From Kushneria sinocarnis (GTDB lineage: Bacteria; Pseudomonadota; Gammaproteobacteria; Pseudomonadales; Halomonadaceae), in assembly GCF_003633775.1 (NCBI RefSeq), contig NZ_RBIN01000006.1, positions 186,001 through 250,000 on the forward strand: a stretch of 64,000 nt of DNA. The letters are read 5' to 3'. Position numbers and translations under genes: made by a program. Under the pieces are notes generated by a model. The model searched no databases. It saw nothing but the letters and a program-made list of their open reading frames with translations, and was not told where the DNA came from. This document shows, in pieces, positions 27,181 through 35,738 of the stretch (position 1 is its first letter; every line of letters begins with the position of its first letter).

Positions 27181-28278
27181 TCAGATGCTACAGACCTGCC
27201 CGGTATCCTGAATCTCCCGCATCCTAGCGGGGCCAATACCATCAATGCGGGTCAGGTCGCTGACGCTCTGCCACGGCCGGCCATCGATGATGTCCTGCGC
27301 ACGGGCCGGGCCGATGTTCGGCAGCGCATCCAGTCGCTCAGCGGAGCCGCTATTCAGGTCGATGCAGTTGCTCGCCGATCCACTGGAATTATCACCAGCT
27401 TCAGCTGAAGTGAACCCGGGCTCCGCATCGCCGAGCGTGAGATAGACCGGCGCGTGATCGGAGACCGTGCTGCGTCCTTCCGCGTTCGTGATCCCGAGTA
27501 AGCTTGGGTACTGCACGATGCCGCTACCGGTCACGTCGAGCGCGCCAGAGTCGTACCAGAGATTGTCGTAGAGGTGCGCGTACTGCCCGTCTGTCTCGCT
27601 GAGCGTCGAGGCTCCAGATGTAATGGCAGGCTGTGCGCCCTGCTCTCGTAGCGGCAGCCAGGCAGCGTTATCGGGCGACAAATTGTAGTCTCCGGCGATA
27701 ATTCGCGGCGTGCCCGGGTAGACCTCGCTCATCCACTGCCAGATGCTCGACAGCTCTCGGATCTCTGGTGTGCGATCAGCGCGGCTATCGCCGTAGACGA
27801 TGTGCACCGCGGCCATGGCGACGGTCTGGCCATCATCGCGATCACGGAACTCGGCCAGATATGGCTCCCGTGCGAACTGGTCACCCGGATCCATGTAGAC
27901 CACCGCGCCTTTCGTGTATTCGACAGCGCTGTCACGCCACAGGTACGCGTAGCTTTCCCGGTACGAGCTGCGCCCCACCTCATGCGAGACCATGGAGTTC
28001 CACTGCTCGCCGGTTTGCTGCTCCAACTGGCGCTCAAGCCGAGTGACGGCATCGGAATCCATCACCTCCTCGAGCGCCCACAAATCAGCGCCCTGGGCGA
28101 TCTGTGCCACCTGACTCAGATCCTTGCCGTTATCCCAGCCCAAATGCTTCAGGTTCCACGATCCGATCGTCATATCAGCCGCGACCGGGCCCGCCAGTGC
28201 CATTGTTGCCGCCAACACCATTCCGATGGCGGTGCATCTTGCTCGGGTCATACCTGCCACTCTTGGAGATTGAGTCAT
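27181..28278 (-). CDS. secreted EEP-family nuclease with C-terminal helix-hairpin-helix domain
   Basis: About 365 residues from the start at 28278 (28293 and 28251 are alternatives). A signal peptide is present (TAIGMVLAATMALAGPVAAD). The endonuclease/exonuclease/phosphatase domain retains its catalytic set: NLKHLGW, the metal-binding LEEVMD, AVHIVYGD, GDYNL and SDHAPV. A Gly/Ser-rich linker leads to a ComEA-like (HhH)2 domain (LPNIGPARAQDII, RIDGIGPARMREI). This predicts an exported DNase that grips DNA. It lies beyond the tail operon terminator, between int and late genes, the position of a moron. Target (extracellular DNA, incoming phage DNA, competitor) is unknown. Confidence 0.85.
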   Translation of the reverse strand: MTQSPRVAGMTRARCTAIGMVLAATMALAGPVAADMTIGSWNLKHLGWDNGKDLSQVAQIAQGADLWALEEVMDSDAVTRLERQLEQQTGEQWNSMVSHEVGRSSYRESYAYLWRDSAVEYTKGAVVYMDPGDQFAREPYLAEFRDRDDGQTVAMAAVHIVYGDSRADRTPEIRELSSIWQWMSEVYPGTPRIIAGDYNLSPDNAAWLPLREQGAQPAITSGASTLSETDGQYAHLYDNLWYDSGALDVTGSGIVQYPSLLGITNAEGRSTVSDHAPVYLTLGDAEPGFTSAEAGDNSSGSASNCIDLNSGSAERLDALPNIGPARAQDIIDGRPWQSVSDLTRIDGIGPARMREIQDTGQVCSI

Positions 28279-28302
28279 GCACGATACCTGCATGACCCAC
28301 CA

Positions 28303-28334
28303 AACAAAAAACCCCGGCCAGGATACGGCCGGGG
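28303..28334 (-). terminator. intrinsic terminator ending the FI-D tail operon
   Basis: On the minus strand CCCCGGCC-type arms (28312-28319 with 28327-28334, 7-base loop) are followed by TTTTTTGTTT. It lies between gpD and the nuclease gene, so the nuclease should need its own promoter or readthrough. Confidence 0.85.
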
Positions 28335-28349
28335 AATTACTTCGAATGG

Positions 28350-28363
28350 GTGTCTATAGACAC
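28350..28363. promoter_or_regulatory. 14-bp perfect palindrome GTGTCTATAGACAC
   Basis: A perfect dyad 54 bases after the gpD stop and upstream of the terminator and the nuclease start. Too short and loop-free to be a hairpin terminator; it resembles an operator for a dimeric repressor. It does not match the five CI/Cro-type sites. Confidence 0.4.
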
Positions 28364-28417
28364 GGCAATCTTATCGGCCGCACCCGGTCTGCCTTGAGCA
28401 AAAACTGCATAGCCGTA

Positions 28418-29524
28418 TCAATCTGACTTCGGCGCCTCGGCCTGAACACTGCACTTATAGCCAGCTTCATCGAGGGTGTGCTCCACCTTCGTCAGCAGCC
28501 ATTCTCCATCCGCTCCCGTGCGAAATCCGGACAGCGAGATCCTGCCCTCCGCCATCAGCATGGTCATACCTGGCAGGGTCAGCTTCAGTGACTGGCCACT
28601 GCGCTCTCCTCTGCTGAGCACCGAACGGGCAGCCGCTGTCGCACTCTCGGCGTCCGGGAAGATCTGCGACAGCCGCTGAATGGGGTCACCGGTACCGGCA
28701 GTTATCTCCCGCGTGATTGCTTCGACCACATCCCGCCACCGCGCTATTACCTTACCCGGGCTCTTGCGCTCAGAAAGCGTCATGCGGCCCGAGGTCACCA
28801 TCTCGGGGGTAATGGCTACCGTGGGTAGCTCAGGCGCATTCTCTGTCATGCCGGATGCATCGCTGTTCGAACCGGCGCCGCCGGCAGCCGCCACTGCCCT
28901 GGACGCTGCCCGGGCAACAAACAGCAGCTTACCGCCACCAGGCTTGGCAATGGTGTCATACTGCATGGCGATACGCGTCAGCACCTGCATGTCGGATTCA
29001 TCGATCTGATCGACCTGCGGCAGCTCAATAGCGGACACCCCATCACCAACCGCCGGATCGAGGCCATGCTCCTGCGCGATAGTAGCCACCATGTCACGGA
29101 TAGTGGTGCCACTCTCCCAGGAACGCGTTTTTTGGCCCTGCAACTGAGGGCGCTTCGAACCAGCGCCGGTACCCGCCGCCGGACTGTCGTCGCTGTCATC
29201 ACTCTTACTGATTGCCTGAGGTGCCGCCTTGGCTTTCACCCGGATCTGGTTCGGTGGCCAGCGCAGCTCGACCTCGTCGACCACATACAGTCCCATACGA
29301 TCGACCTTGTCATCGTAGCCGAGCCACACCTCGAGCTCGGCGCCCGTCGCCGGAAAGGCGATCGGATTCTGCGGGTCATGATCCGCCAAAGTCAGGGTCA
29401 GCTCGTCGGACTCGATGCCCGATTGATCGGTGATGCGCAGCGAGACGAAACGGTCGGCAATCGCCGCGGTCACGTCCTCACTGTTGGCCTCGATGCGAAA
29501 CGATGGCGCAATTTTCAGCCCCAT
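28418..29524 (-). CDS. D: P2 gpD-like baseplate hub / late control protein D
   Basis: A 368-residue protein of the phage late-control-D family, structurally a VgrG/gp27-like hub at the top of the tail spike. It begins MGLKIAPSFRIEANSEDVTA with VSLRITDQSGIESDELTLTL-type hub features, a central RSWESGTTIRDMVATIAQEH segment, and ends in the TKVEHTLDEAGY region. It overlaps gpX by 10 bases and is the last gene of the tail operon. P2's ogr, which normally follows D, is absent here. Confidence 0.9.
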   Translation of the reverse strand: MGLKIAPSFRIEANSEDVTAAIADRFVSLRITDQSGIESDELTLTLADHDPQNPIAFPATGAELEVWLGYDDKVDRMGLYVVDEVELRWPPNQIRVKAKAAPQAISKSDDSDDSPAAGTGAGSKRPQLQGQKTRSWESGTTIRDMVATIAQEHGLDPAVGDGVSAIELPQVDQIDESDMQVLTRIAMQYDTIAKPGGGKLLFVARAASRAVAAAGGAGSNSDASGMTENAPELPTVAITPEMVTSGRMTLSERKSPGKVIARWRDVVEAITREITAGTGDPIQRLSQIFPDAESATAAARSVLSRGERSGQSLKLTLPGMTMLMAEGRISLSGFRTGADGEWLLTKVEHTLDEAGYKCSVQAEAPKSD

Positions 29525-29727
29525 AGCCGTACCTGCTGCTGACCGGTAGCGTTAGACACCTGGGGCAGCTCGATCAGCAGCCCGGCAGGCAGCAATGGGC
29601 CATGGGAGGCCAGCCCGGGATTGGCCTGCAGCACGGTCTCGACGATCCGATTGCTCTGCCGACCGTAGACTTTCCAGACAATCCGATCGAGCGAGTCATT
29701 GCTACTGGTTCGATACTGTCGGGCCAT
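29515..29727 (-). CDS. X: P2 gpX-like tail protein (LysM-type)
   Basis: 70 residues from 29727 (MARQYRTSSNDSLDRIVWKV). The layout, an N-terminal 'demand for repeated fibre' segment followed by VETVLQANPGLA and LPAGLLIELP, is the LysM-like fold of P2 gpX, which is thought to sit at the tail tip. The frame is open to 29787 but overlaps gpU. It overlaps gpD by 10 bases. Confidence 0.85.
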   Translation of the reverse strand: MARQYRTSSNDSLDRIVWKVYGRQSNRIVETVLQANPGLASHGPLLPAGLLIELPQVSNATGQQQVRLWG

Positions 29728-30109
29728 CGTCGTAATGCCTGATCTGGAGAGTGAAGCGCTGGCGCCGAGGCGTACCGGCACGGGCATGGGTATCGCCGAG
29801 TTCTTCCACGGACTCGATCACCCAGCGACCATGTACGTAGCCATTACCATCCACCAGCAATAGCGGGAGGGTACGGTCGGCTTCCGAGCGCATGTTGTCG
29901 AGCTGACTGGTGCCACCTTTCCACTCGGGAAAGATCACGCCATCCAGGGTGATGGTATCCGCGCCCTTCCCCGTGAACTGAAGCGCCTCGCGCGCGCCGA
30001 CCCGGGACTGGGATGCCCATGTCCATTGCGTCTTGCGACTGAGCTGCTGATAAGCAGCAGTCTCGATCGAGAAGGCATAGCGCCCCAGCTTGAGCATCAC
30101 ATCAGCCAT
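29702..30109 (-). CDS. U: P2 gpU-like tail protein
   Basis: 135 residues from 30109 (MADVMLKLGRYAFSIETAAY). The family marks are the N-terminal LGRYAFSI, WTWASQSRVG and the C-terminal basic HARAGTPRRQRFTLQIRHYD stretch. gpU caps or completes P2-type tails. The start overlaps the tape-measure stop by 8 bases; the longer open frame upstream lies in that gene. Confidence 0.88.
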   Translation of the reverse strand: MADVMLKLGRYAFSIETAAYQQLSRKTQWTWASQSRVGAREALQFTGKGADTITLDGVIFPEWKGGTSQLDNMRSEADRTLPLLLVDGNGYVHGRWVIESVEELGDTHARAGTPRRQRFTLQIRHYDDGPTVSNQ

Positions 30110-32489
30110 GGTCGTACAGTGCCCCCTGTTGTCGGTCGTTGAGCTCCTCGAGCACCATGTCGGTGATGCGCCGGGCATAGGCCTCGTCTCGCTCACCCTC
30201 CCGGCGGGAGACGCTCAGCGAGACATTATTGGTGATGTTGTTGGTCACCTTGCGTACCGCCTCGGCAGCTGCCTGAGTTGAGGATCCGGATCCCCTGGGC
30301 TGGATGTCCGGCGCCTCGAATGTTGGCCGATCGGCGGTGCTTTCAAGTGAGTTTCGGGATTTCCCTTCCCCGGATTTGCTCTCGTCATCGCCCAGGCCGA
30401 TCCAGCCGGCCGCTGTCGAGAACGCATCACCAACCCAGCTCAGCTTGCCGGCAATCCAGTCAATGGCTTTCTGCGCCTGCCCGGTAATGCTGCTCCAGAG
30501 ACCCGCGAACCAGTCAGAAACGCCGCCCCATGCGCGAGCGACCAATCCGATAGGCGACCACGCCAGTACGGTTTTGAGACCGTCCCATGCGGTGCTGGCC
30601 GCGCTTTTGAAACCGCTCCATAGATCGCCGAACCAGTCCGTGATACCACCCCAGTGATTGGCAATCATCGCCAGCGGGTGCCAGGAAAAGGTGCTTTTGA
30701 ACCAGTCCCACACGGCACTGACCTTGGCCGTGATGCCATCCCATAGATCGGAGAGCCACGGGCCGAGACTGTCCCAGTTGGCATAGATGAGGCCGGCCGC
30801 CAGCGCGATACCACCGATGATGGCGCCGATGGGGTTGGCCATCAGTGCCGCGCCGATGGCTCGAATACCACCCGCAACCAGCGGCGTGGCGCTGGCCAGA
30901 CTCACCATTGCTCGACCCAAGCTGAATACCGCCCCGACGAAGGAGAAAATCGAGCCGATGGCCTTGGCTGCAAACAGCGTGCCCACGATGGTCGCCAGAT
31001 TGTCGAAGCCACCGACCAGATCCGCGGTTTTGTTGATGACGGCCCCTACCGCCTGCCCCGCACGCCAGAAGCCACGGCCGATGTCGATGACGGTCGGCAG
31101 CGCGTCCTTCAGGTGCTGGCCGAAATCGTTCGCCCAGCCTTTGATCTGGTCACGATTATCCTTGATGAAACTGGTGAGCTTGTTGAGCCCCTGCGTCATG
31201 AGCGGCATCAGCGATCTGCCGAAGGTATTGCGCACCCCCAGCATGGCGCCCTTGAAGCCTCGCCATGCCGTCATGTATTCCCGTGCTGCCGGGCCGTCCT
31301 TGCGGGTCAACGATACGCCGAGCCTGTCCGCCTCGCGTCGCAGATTCCCCAGCTGCTCGGCGGAGAGTGATGCCATCTCCGCCAGCTGCTCACCGCCCTG
31401 GCCACCGAATACCTCATCCACGATGCGCTGCCGTGAGGCAACGTTATCAATCTCCCGGATCCGGCCGAGCACCTTGCCCATCAAGGCATCGGTGTCATCC
31501 GATACCCTGCCCAGTTCATCAGCGCTCAGGCCCAGCCGCTGGAAAGCCTCCGACGCCGGGCCCTTGCCCGTTTTAACGAATTCGTCGGTACGCATCGACA
31601 GCTCCTTGAAGCCGTCGATCATGGCATCCTGCTGCACACCGAACTGCTGCCCGGCGTAGACCCACTGGGAAAGCGATGAAGTGGCCATCCCCAGCCGCCT
31701 GGCCCACTGGTCGGTTTCTTCCGTACCCTCTGCAAAGGAATGCACCACCGTGCCGACGGCCGCCGTGGCAGCACCGCCGAGCACGGCCATGTTCCGCCCG
31801 AGCGCGCCGACCTCCTGATTCATCCGGGAGAACGACGATCCCACCCGGCCGGAGCGATCCTGCACGCGTTGCCAGCCCTGCTGGCGTCGCTGCAACCGTT
31901 CCATCTTCCGGGCCAGCTGCTCGCTTTCATCGGCCAGATTGCGGGTATCGACACCCGCCTCCTGCAGCTGATCCCGGGTGCGCCTGAGCTCATCGCGCTC
32001 CTGCTCGAACTGCCCCTGCAGGGCATCGACGCTACGCTCGGCGGCTTTCTGCTCCCGCGCCAACTTCCGTGTCTGTTTTTCGCTGTCCTGCAGCTCCTTG
32101 CCGAGGCGCTTGGCCTCCTCCCGGGCCTGCTCGAAGTCATGGCGCAGCACCTCGCTGGGCTCATCGGCCCGGCGCATTTCATCCGCCAGCTGCTCGACGC
32201 GATCCTTTGCCGCGTCATAGGCATCACTGGCCTGCCGGGTAGAACGGCGGGATTCGCTCAGCTCATCGGATAGCCGGGAAACGTTACGCCGCGCCTCCTT
32301 CAGCTGATCGCGGGTCTCACGCAGCCCCTTGATGTCGAAGCGATCAATGCGCCGCCGCTGCTGCTCGACATCCCGGATCGAATCACCGATACCGGCAATG
32401 CGCTGCTGGGTGGTCCCGATGGACGAATTGAATGCCCGGGAGACCGATCCGCCGATATTGATGACCGCATTGAGGCGCTGATTCGCCAT
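30102..32489 (-). CDS. T: tail tape measure protein (P2 gpT-like)
   Basis: 795 residues. The first 200 are heavily charged coiled coil (RDQLKEARRNVSRLSDELSE and similar), then a PhageMin_Tail-type core, then three hydrophobic helices (about residues 500-570), then repeated tryptophan-rich units such as WDSLGPWLSDLWDGITAKVS spaced about 35 residues apart. It sets tail length and is extruded on infection. Position just after E/E' is as in P2. Residue positions are approximate. Confidence 0.92.
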   Translation of the reverse strand: MANQRLNAVINIGGSVSRAFNSSIGTTQQRIAGIGDSIRDVEQQRRRIDRFDIKGLRETRDQLKEARRNVSRLSDELSESRRSTRQASDAYDAAKDRVEQLADEMRRADEPSEVLRHDFEQAREEAKRLGKELQDSEKQTRKLAREQKAAERSVDALQGQFEQERDELRRTRDQLQEAGVDTRNLADESEQLARKMERLQRRQQGWQRVQDRSGRVGSSFSRMNQEVGALGRNMAVLGGAATAAVGTVVHSFAEGTEETDQWARRLGMATSSLSQWVYAGQQFGVQQDAMIDGFKELSMRTDEFVKTGKGPASEAFQRLGLSADELGRVSDDTDALMGKVLGRIREIDNVASRQRIVDEVFGGQGGEQLAEMASLSAEQLGNLRREADRLGVSLTRKDGPAAREYMTAWRGFKGAMLGVRNTFGRSLMPLMTQGLNKLTSFIKDNRDQIKGWANDFGQHLKDALPTVIDIGRGFWRAGQAVGAVINKTADLVGGFDNLATIVGTLFAAKAIGSIFSFVGAVFSLGRAMVSLASATPLVAGGIRAIGAALMANPIGAIIGGIALAAGLIYANWDSLGPWLSDLWDGITAKVSAVWDWFKSTFSWHPLAMIANHWGGITDWFGDLWSGFKSAASTAWDGLKTVLAWSPIGLVARAWGGVSDWFAGLWSSITGQAQKAIDWIAGKLSWVGDAFSTAAGWIGLGDDESKSGEGKSRNSLESTADRPTFEAPDIQPRGSGSSTQAAAEAVRKVTNNITNNVSLSVSRREGERDEAYARRITDMVLEELNDRQQGALYDHG

Positions 32490-32498
32490 ACCGCTTCC

Positions 32499-32923
32499 CT
32501 ATTGCTTCCGCCGTGGCAGGCCGTCGATCCACCACAGAAACCGGCTGGTACGCAGGGCGAGGATTTCCGCCATCGACCAGCCAGTGTACGACGCCAGCGC
32601 CAGTACCAGGCGCCGCGCTTCCGGGCCCTTTATTCCAAAAAACCCGCGTACGCCTCCTGCACGCGGCGGAACGATTTCATCGGCAGCCGGCGGATGTCGT
32701 CCGGACTCACTTCACAGAGATTGGCGAACATGGCCACTTCCCGGGTGGCATCGCTGCCCTTCATTTCGCTGGCCACGATCTGATCCTCGACGGTCGGCTC
32801 ACGCATCTGGAGCGCACTCTGCTCAACACCGGCGATGCTCGCCGGACGCACCAGCGTGATTACCACGTGGCTACCATCATCGGCGTACTCGAGATAGTCT
32901 GGGGTTTCCTGCTGGTTACTCAT
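32499..32923 (-). CDS. tail assembly chaperone E+E', made by programmed -1 frameshift
   Basis: Reading starts at 32923 (MSNQQETPDYLEY), runs to the slippery heptamer TTTTTTG (minus strand, 32636-32642) and slips back one base into an open frame continuing FGIKGPEARRLVLALASYTG and ending KQ at the TAG 32499-32501. P2 E/E' uses the same heptamer in the same position, one codon before the short product's stop. The long product (about 141 residues) is thought to coat the tape measure with E before it is exchanged for the tube protein. Frameshift is inferred from the sequence. Confidence 0.82.
32630..32923 (-). CDS. E: tail assembly protein E, unshifted product
   Basis: A 97-residue acidic protein, MSNQQETPDYLEYADDG at the N-terminus, FLE at the end. 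It is the 0-frame product of the E/E' pair and precedes the tape-measure gene. A GTG three codons upstream (32932) is possible. The stop TAA comes two codons after the slippery site. Confidence 0.85.
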   Translation of the reverse strand: MSNQQETPDYLEYADDGSHVVITLVRPASIAGVEQSALQMREPTVEDQIVASEMKGSDATREVAMFANLCEVSPDDIRRLPMKSFRRVQEAYAGFLE

Positions 32924-32998
32924 GCGGGTCACTCATGAAGATGGGGAAGGAAAAAGGGGCCGACCGAAGCCGGCCCAGGGGCTGCCACGCGGTTGCAA

Positions 32999-33505
32999 TC
33001 AGATGCCGAGTGCGTCGCGGATTTCAGCGAGACGGTCGGTGCCGTTGACGGTGCGGACCATGTTGACCACGTCGATCTCGTGGATCGTTTCGCCGCTGTG
33101 CTCCTCGCGGTAGTAGTCGAGCCGCATGGTGACCGTCATGGTCGGCTTGCTGCCCGGCGTCCAGGTGCCCCGATCAACACCGGTGATCTTGCCGCGCATC
33201 ACGTGCTTGGTAGCCCGCACGGTGCCGTCATAGGATTCCAGCGCCCCACGACCAACAAACGGCACCTGATTGCCCTCGGCAACGCCGAACTGGCGCAGCA
33301 CGTCTGCGTCATAGGCGCTGAGCACAAAAGAGGTCTCCAGCGCTTCCATCCCCATATCGAGGGTGATCGGCGCATCCATCCCGCCGCCGCGGTAGTCCTC
33401 GGTGGCCAGCGTCAGCTGGGGCGGCGTGTACTCGTCGACGTTGCCGGCATAGCCGCGGCCGTCGACCGAAATGGTCATGTTCTTGATGATGTCGCGCGCA
33501 GCCAT
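32999..33505 (-). CDS. FII: major tail tube protein (P2 gpFII-like)
   Basis: 168 residues from 33505 (MAARDIIKNMTISVDGRGYA). The family signature is the N-terminal NMTISVDGRGYAGNVDEYTP and the central MDAPITLDMGMEALETSFVL. It polymerises into the inner tube under the contractile sheath. Its ATG overlaps the FI stop by one base (TGATG). Confidence 0.92.
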   Translation of the reverse strand: MAARDIIKNMTISVDGRGYAGNVDEYTPPQLTLATEDYRGGGMDAPITLDMGMEALETSFVLSAYDADVLRQFGVAEGNQVPFVGRGALESYDGTVRATKHVMRGKITGVDRGTWTPGSKPTMTVTMRLDYYREEHSGETIHEIDVVNMVRTVNGTDRLAEIRDALGI

Positions 33506-35025
33506 CAGTCGAAGACCTCCTCGATATAATCGTTCACCAGCATGGAGCGGAAGGTGATGTGCTCCGCCGGGTACGGGGGCGTGAACTCGAAGTTGAAATA
33601 CACCTTGCCCTGCTGGATGTTGGCCGGTGTGTTCAGATCCGGATCGGCCCAGCAGCGGCCGCCGAGCAAGGCACCCTGTGCCTTGAGGCTGGCGATATAG
33701 GCGTTGACACCCTCCTCGACATCCTCGACGTAGGTCTTCGTGATGTTGCGATCGACCGCCCATAAATGAGCGCGCAGGATGCTGTCGTTGATCATGTCCG
33801 CCGTGCGGCGCACCGACAGAAACATCCACTGGGTGTCATCGGTCAGGGTGCGATTGCCCCACAGCCGGTACCCATCCTGATGGATAGTGGTGGCAATGCC
33901 GCCCTCGTTGAGCAGGTTGGCGCGGGCGTTGGCATCGCCCAGGGTGAAGTCGATCGCCCGGCTGGTTCCGACAATGCCGTTCACCGGCTTATTGGAAGGT
34001 GACCACCAGAAGCCCTGATCGTTATCCGTACGGGCGATGATGCCGGCAATGCGCGCCGATGACGGCTCATCCGCATAGCTGCCATCATCCGCCAGCACCT
34101 GATACCAGGGATCGTGCATGTAGACCCGGGCGCTACCCCAGTCGTTGGCATACTGCTGGGCGGCCGAGTCGGTGGTATTGGGACCATCCACGACGATGAT
34201 GGCGCGCATGCGATCGGCGATCCCGACCAGCTCGGCAACCACGGCATTGCGCCGGCCTGACTCGCGCTGATGGGTAAAGCCGGGAGCAGCCAGGATGCGG
34301 GGCTGGTAGCCAACCACTGACTTGGCACCCGGCAGCGCATGCACGCCCTCGAGCTTGCCGGTCTGCGCATTGGCACCGCCGACCACGTTGGCGATGGTCT
34401 GCTGCTCGTCGTCGCCCTCCTCGACGCGCACGACGATCACCACGGCACCGATCTGATCAAAGATGCCTTCCAGCGCACGATACAGGGTGCCAGCGGTACC
34501 GAGCCGGGCAGCTTTGGTACGGCTGCCGGCCACCAGCGTCGGCGTATGGAGCGGGAAGGGTTCGGCTTCGCCGCCGGAGAGCGAGCGATAGCCCCGAGCA
34601 CGGGTCAGGCCGGCACCGTCAGAGCCATCGGGCAAGGCGGCCGAGATCAGTTCGGAAGCCTCGGCCGAATTGTTGACAGCGGTAACGACATCGGTGGCCG
34701 TGCTCGACACGATGCCATCTGCATCGGTGCCCAGGGTGACAGTGATGTCATTGCCGGATACCGAGACCGCCAGCGTGGCGCTGGACTGGCCGGGATCGAC
34801 GTAGCGAATACGGATGTTGTTGCCGCTGGTGCCGGTCTGGACGGCAGTGTAATCGACTGCCGAATCGGCAGCGACGGTACCGGCAGTGAGCGTTGCGGCG
34901 GTGGCGCCCTCGGCATCCGGCGCCGTGCCGACGATGCCGATGACGCTGGAGCGGACGGTCTGGATCGGCCGGGGGCCGGTATCAATCTCCAGCACCTCCA
35001 CACCATGCAGGAAAGTGTCAGCCAT
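33505..35025 (-). CDS. FI: contractile tail sheath protein (P2 gpFI-like)
   Basis: 506 residues, longer than P2 FI (about 396). It begins MADTFLHGVEVLEIDTG, typical of FI. Residues about 38-135 (rich in Thr, Ala, Gly, with TLTAGTVAADSAVDY) look like an inserted beta domain not found in P2. The C-terminal sheath domain has RIAGIIARTDNDQGFWWSPS, then NVEEGVNAYIASL-like and GQVYFNFEFTPPYPAEHI-like segments. It is the first gene of the FI-D late operon. Confidence 0.92.
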   Translation of the reverse strand: MADTFLHGVEVLEIDTGPRPIQTVRSSVIGIVGTAPDAEGATAATLTAGTVAADSAVDYTAVQTGTSGNNIRIRYVDPGQSSATLAVSVSGNDITVTLGTDADGIVSSTATDVVTAVNNSAEASELISAALPDGSDGAGLTRARGYRSLSGGEAEPFPLHTPTLVAGSRTKAARLGTAGTLYRALEGIFDQIGAVVIVVRVEEGDDEQQTIANVVGGANAQTGKLEGVHALPGAKSVVGYQPRILAAPGFTHQRESGRRNAVVAELVGIADRMRAIIVVDGPNTTDSAAQQYANDWGSARVYMHDPWYQVLADDGSYADEPSSARIAGIIARTDNDQGFWWSPSNKPVNGIVGTSRAIDFTLGDANARANLLNEGGIATTIHQDGYRLWGNRTLTDDTQWMFLSVRRTADMINDSILRAHLWAVDRNITKTYVEDVEEGVNAYIASLKAQGALLGGRCWADPDLNTPANIQQGKVYFNFEFTPPYPAEHITFRSMLVNDYIEEVFD

Positions 35026-35104
35026 GCGGATATTGCCTCTGCTGATCAGCGGAATCGGTGATGACCAATGGTGCTTACAGCATCGCGCGTGAGGGCAACA
35101 GGCT

Positions 35105-35114
35105 CCGCTGGCAG
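35105..35114 (-). promoter_or_regulatory. late-operon motif, copy at FI
   Basis: CTGCCAGCGG on the minus strand, preceded by GAACTA. It is 80 bases upstream of the FI start, the first gene of the tail operon. One of four copies, each ahead of a late operon (others at 40014, 46797, 52554). Confidence 0.65.
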
Positions 35115-35237
35115 TAGTTCTATCCGCTACTTGTCATCGCAGTGACATTAAGTTACAAACCTGTGTGCAGCCTTGATAAAGCTTACCTTAAGTGTCTGTA
35201 CAATAACCTTATCAGACCAAGACCAAGCGAGGGCAAA

Positions 35238-35528
35238 ATGCCAGTTTATATCGTCAGCTACGATCTGAATAAATATAAAGACTATCAAAGGCTTTATGCA
35301 GCTATAAAAACTTATACATATTACGATAGTGAGCTGGAGTCATTCTGGTTTATTGACTCATACAAGAGCGCAGTTGAAATAAGGAATCATTTACAGCAAT
35401 ACGTTGATAGTGATGATGAGCTATTTGTTGGAGAACTCGTGAGTAACTGGGGTGCTACGAACACCATGCAAAGAAGCGGCTCTTGGCTCAATGCGGGCGG
35501 TAGGACAATCAGAGATTCTAAAGCCTAA
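35238..35528 (+). CDS. Cas2-like (SinR/VapD-type fold) small protein
   Basis: 96 residues from 35238, with GCGAGGGCAAA before the ATG; longer frame upstream lacks a ribosome site. MPVYIVSYDLNKYKDYQRLY followed by SFWFIDSYKSAVEIRNHL and DDELFVGEL is the beta-alpha-beta ferredoxin pattern of stand-alone Cas2-like proteins of the SinR type. There is no cas1 or CRISPR array, so this is not adaptation machinery. It lies opposite to the tail genes between FI and G, the place where P2 carries the Z/fun exclusion cargo. Base composition is AT-richer than its neighbours, suggesting recent acquisition. Function unknown. Confidence 0.75.
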   Translation: MPVYIVSYDLNKYKDYQRLYAAIKTYTYYDSELESFWFIDSYKSAVEIRNHLQQYVDSDDELFVGELVSNWGATNTMQRSGSWLNAGGRTIRDSKA

Positions 35529-35544
35529 TGGCTTAGTTACAAGG

Positions 35545-35564
35545 AGCCCGCCGAGTGGCGGGCT
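35545..35564. terminator. hairpin after the Cas2-like gene
   Basis: AGCCCGCC (35545-35552) pairs with GGCGGGCT (35557-35564) over a 4-base loop. T-run is weak. Very similar to the hairpin at 36278-36299, so the two cargo genes are flanked by matching hairpins. Confidence 0.5.
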
Positions 35565-35738
35565 TCGCATTGAGCGGTATATCGAAAATCTAAGGATGCG
35601 CCTCGGCAAGCGTTCGGAAAAGATCTGTGAAGTGCGGTGTAGTCCTCGATTAACGTGGTTAAATCGGCGGTGCTTAATCCATTTACACGCGCTGGGCGCT
35701 GTAGAGTAGAGGAATATAACAGACCTACAGGAGGTATC

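Noticed and set aside
28350-28363. Palindrome as LexA box
   Set aside because: Lacks the CTGT-N8-ACAG arrangement.
35238-35528. Cas2-like gene as part of a CRISPR system
   Set aside because: No cas1, no other cas gene and no repeat-spacer array in the window.
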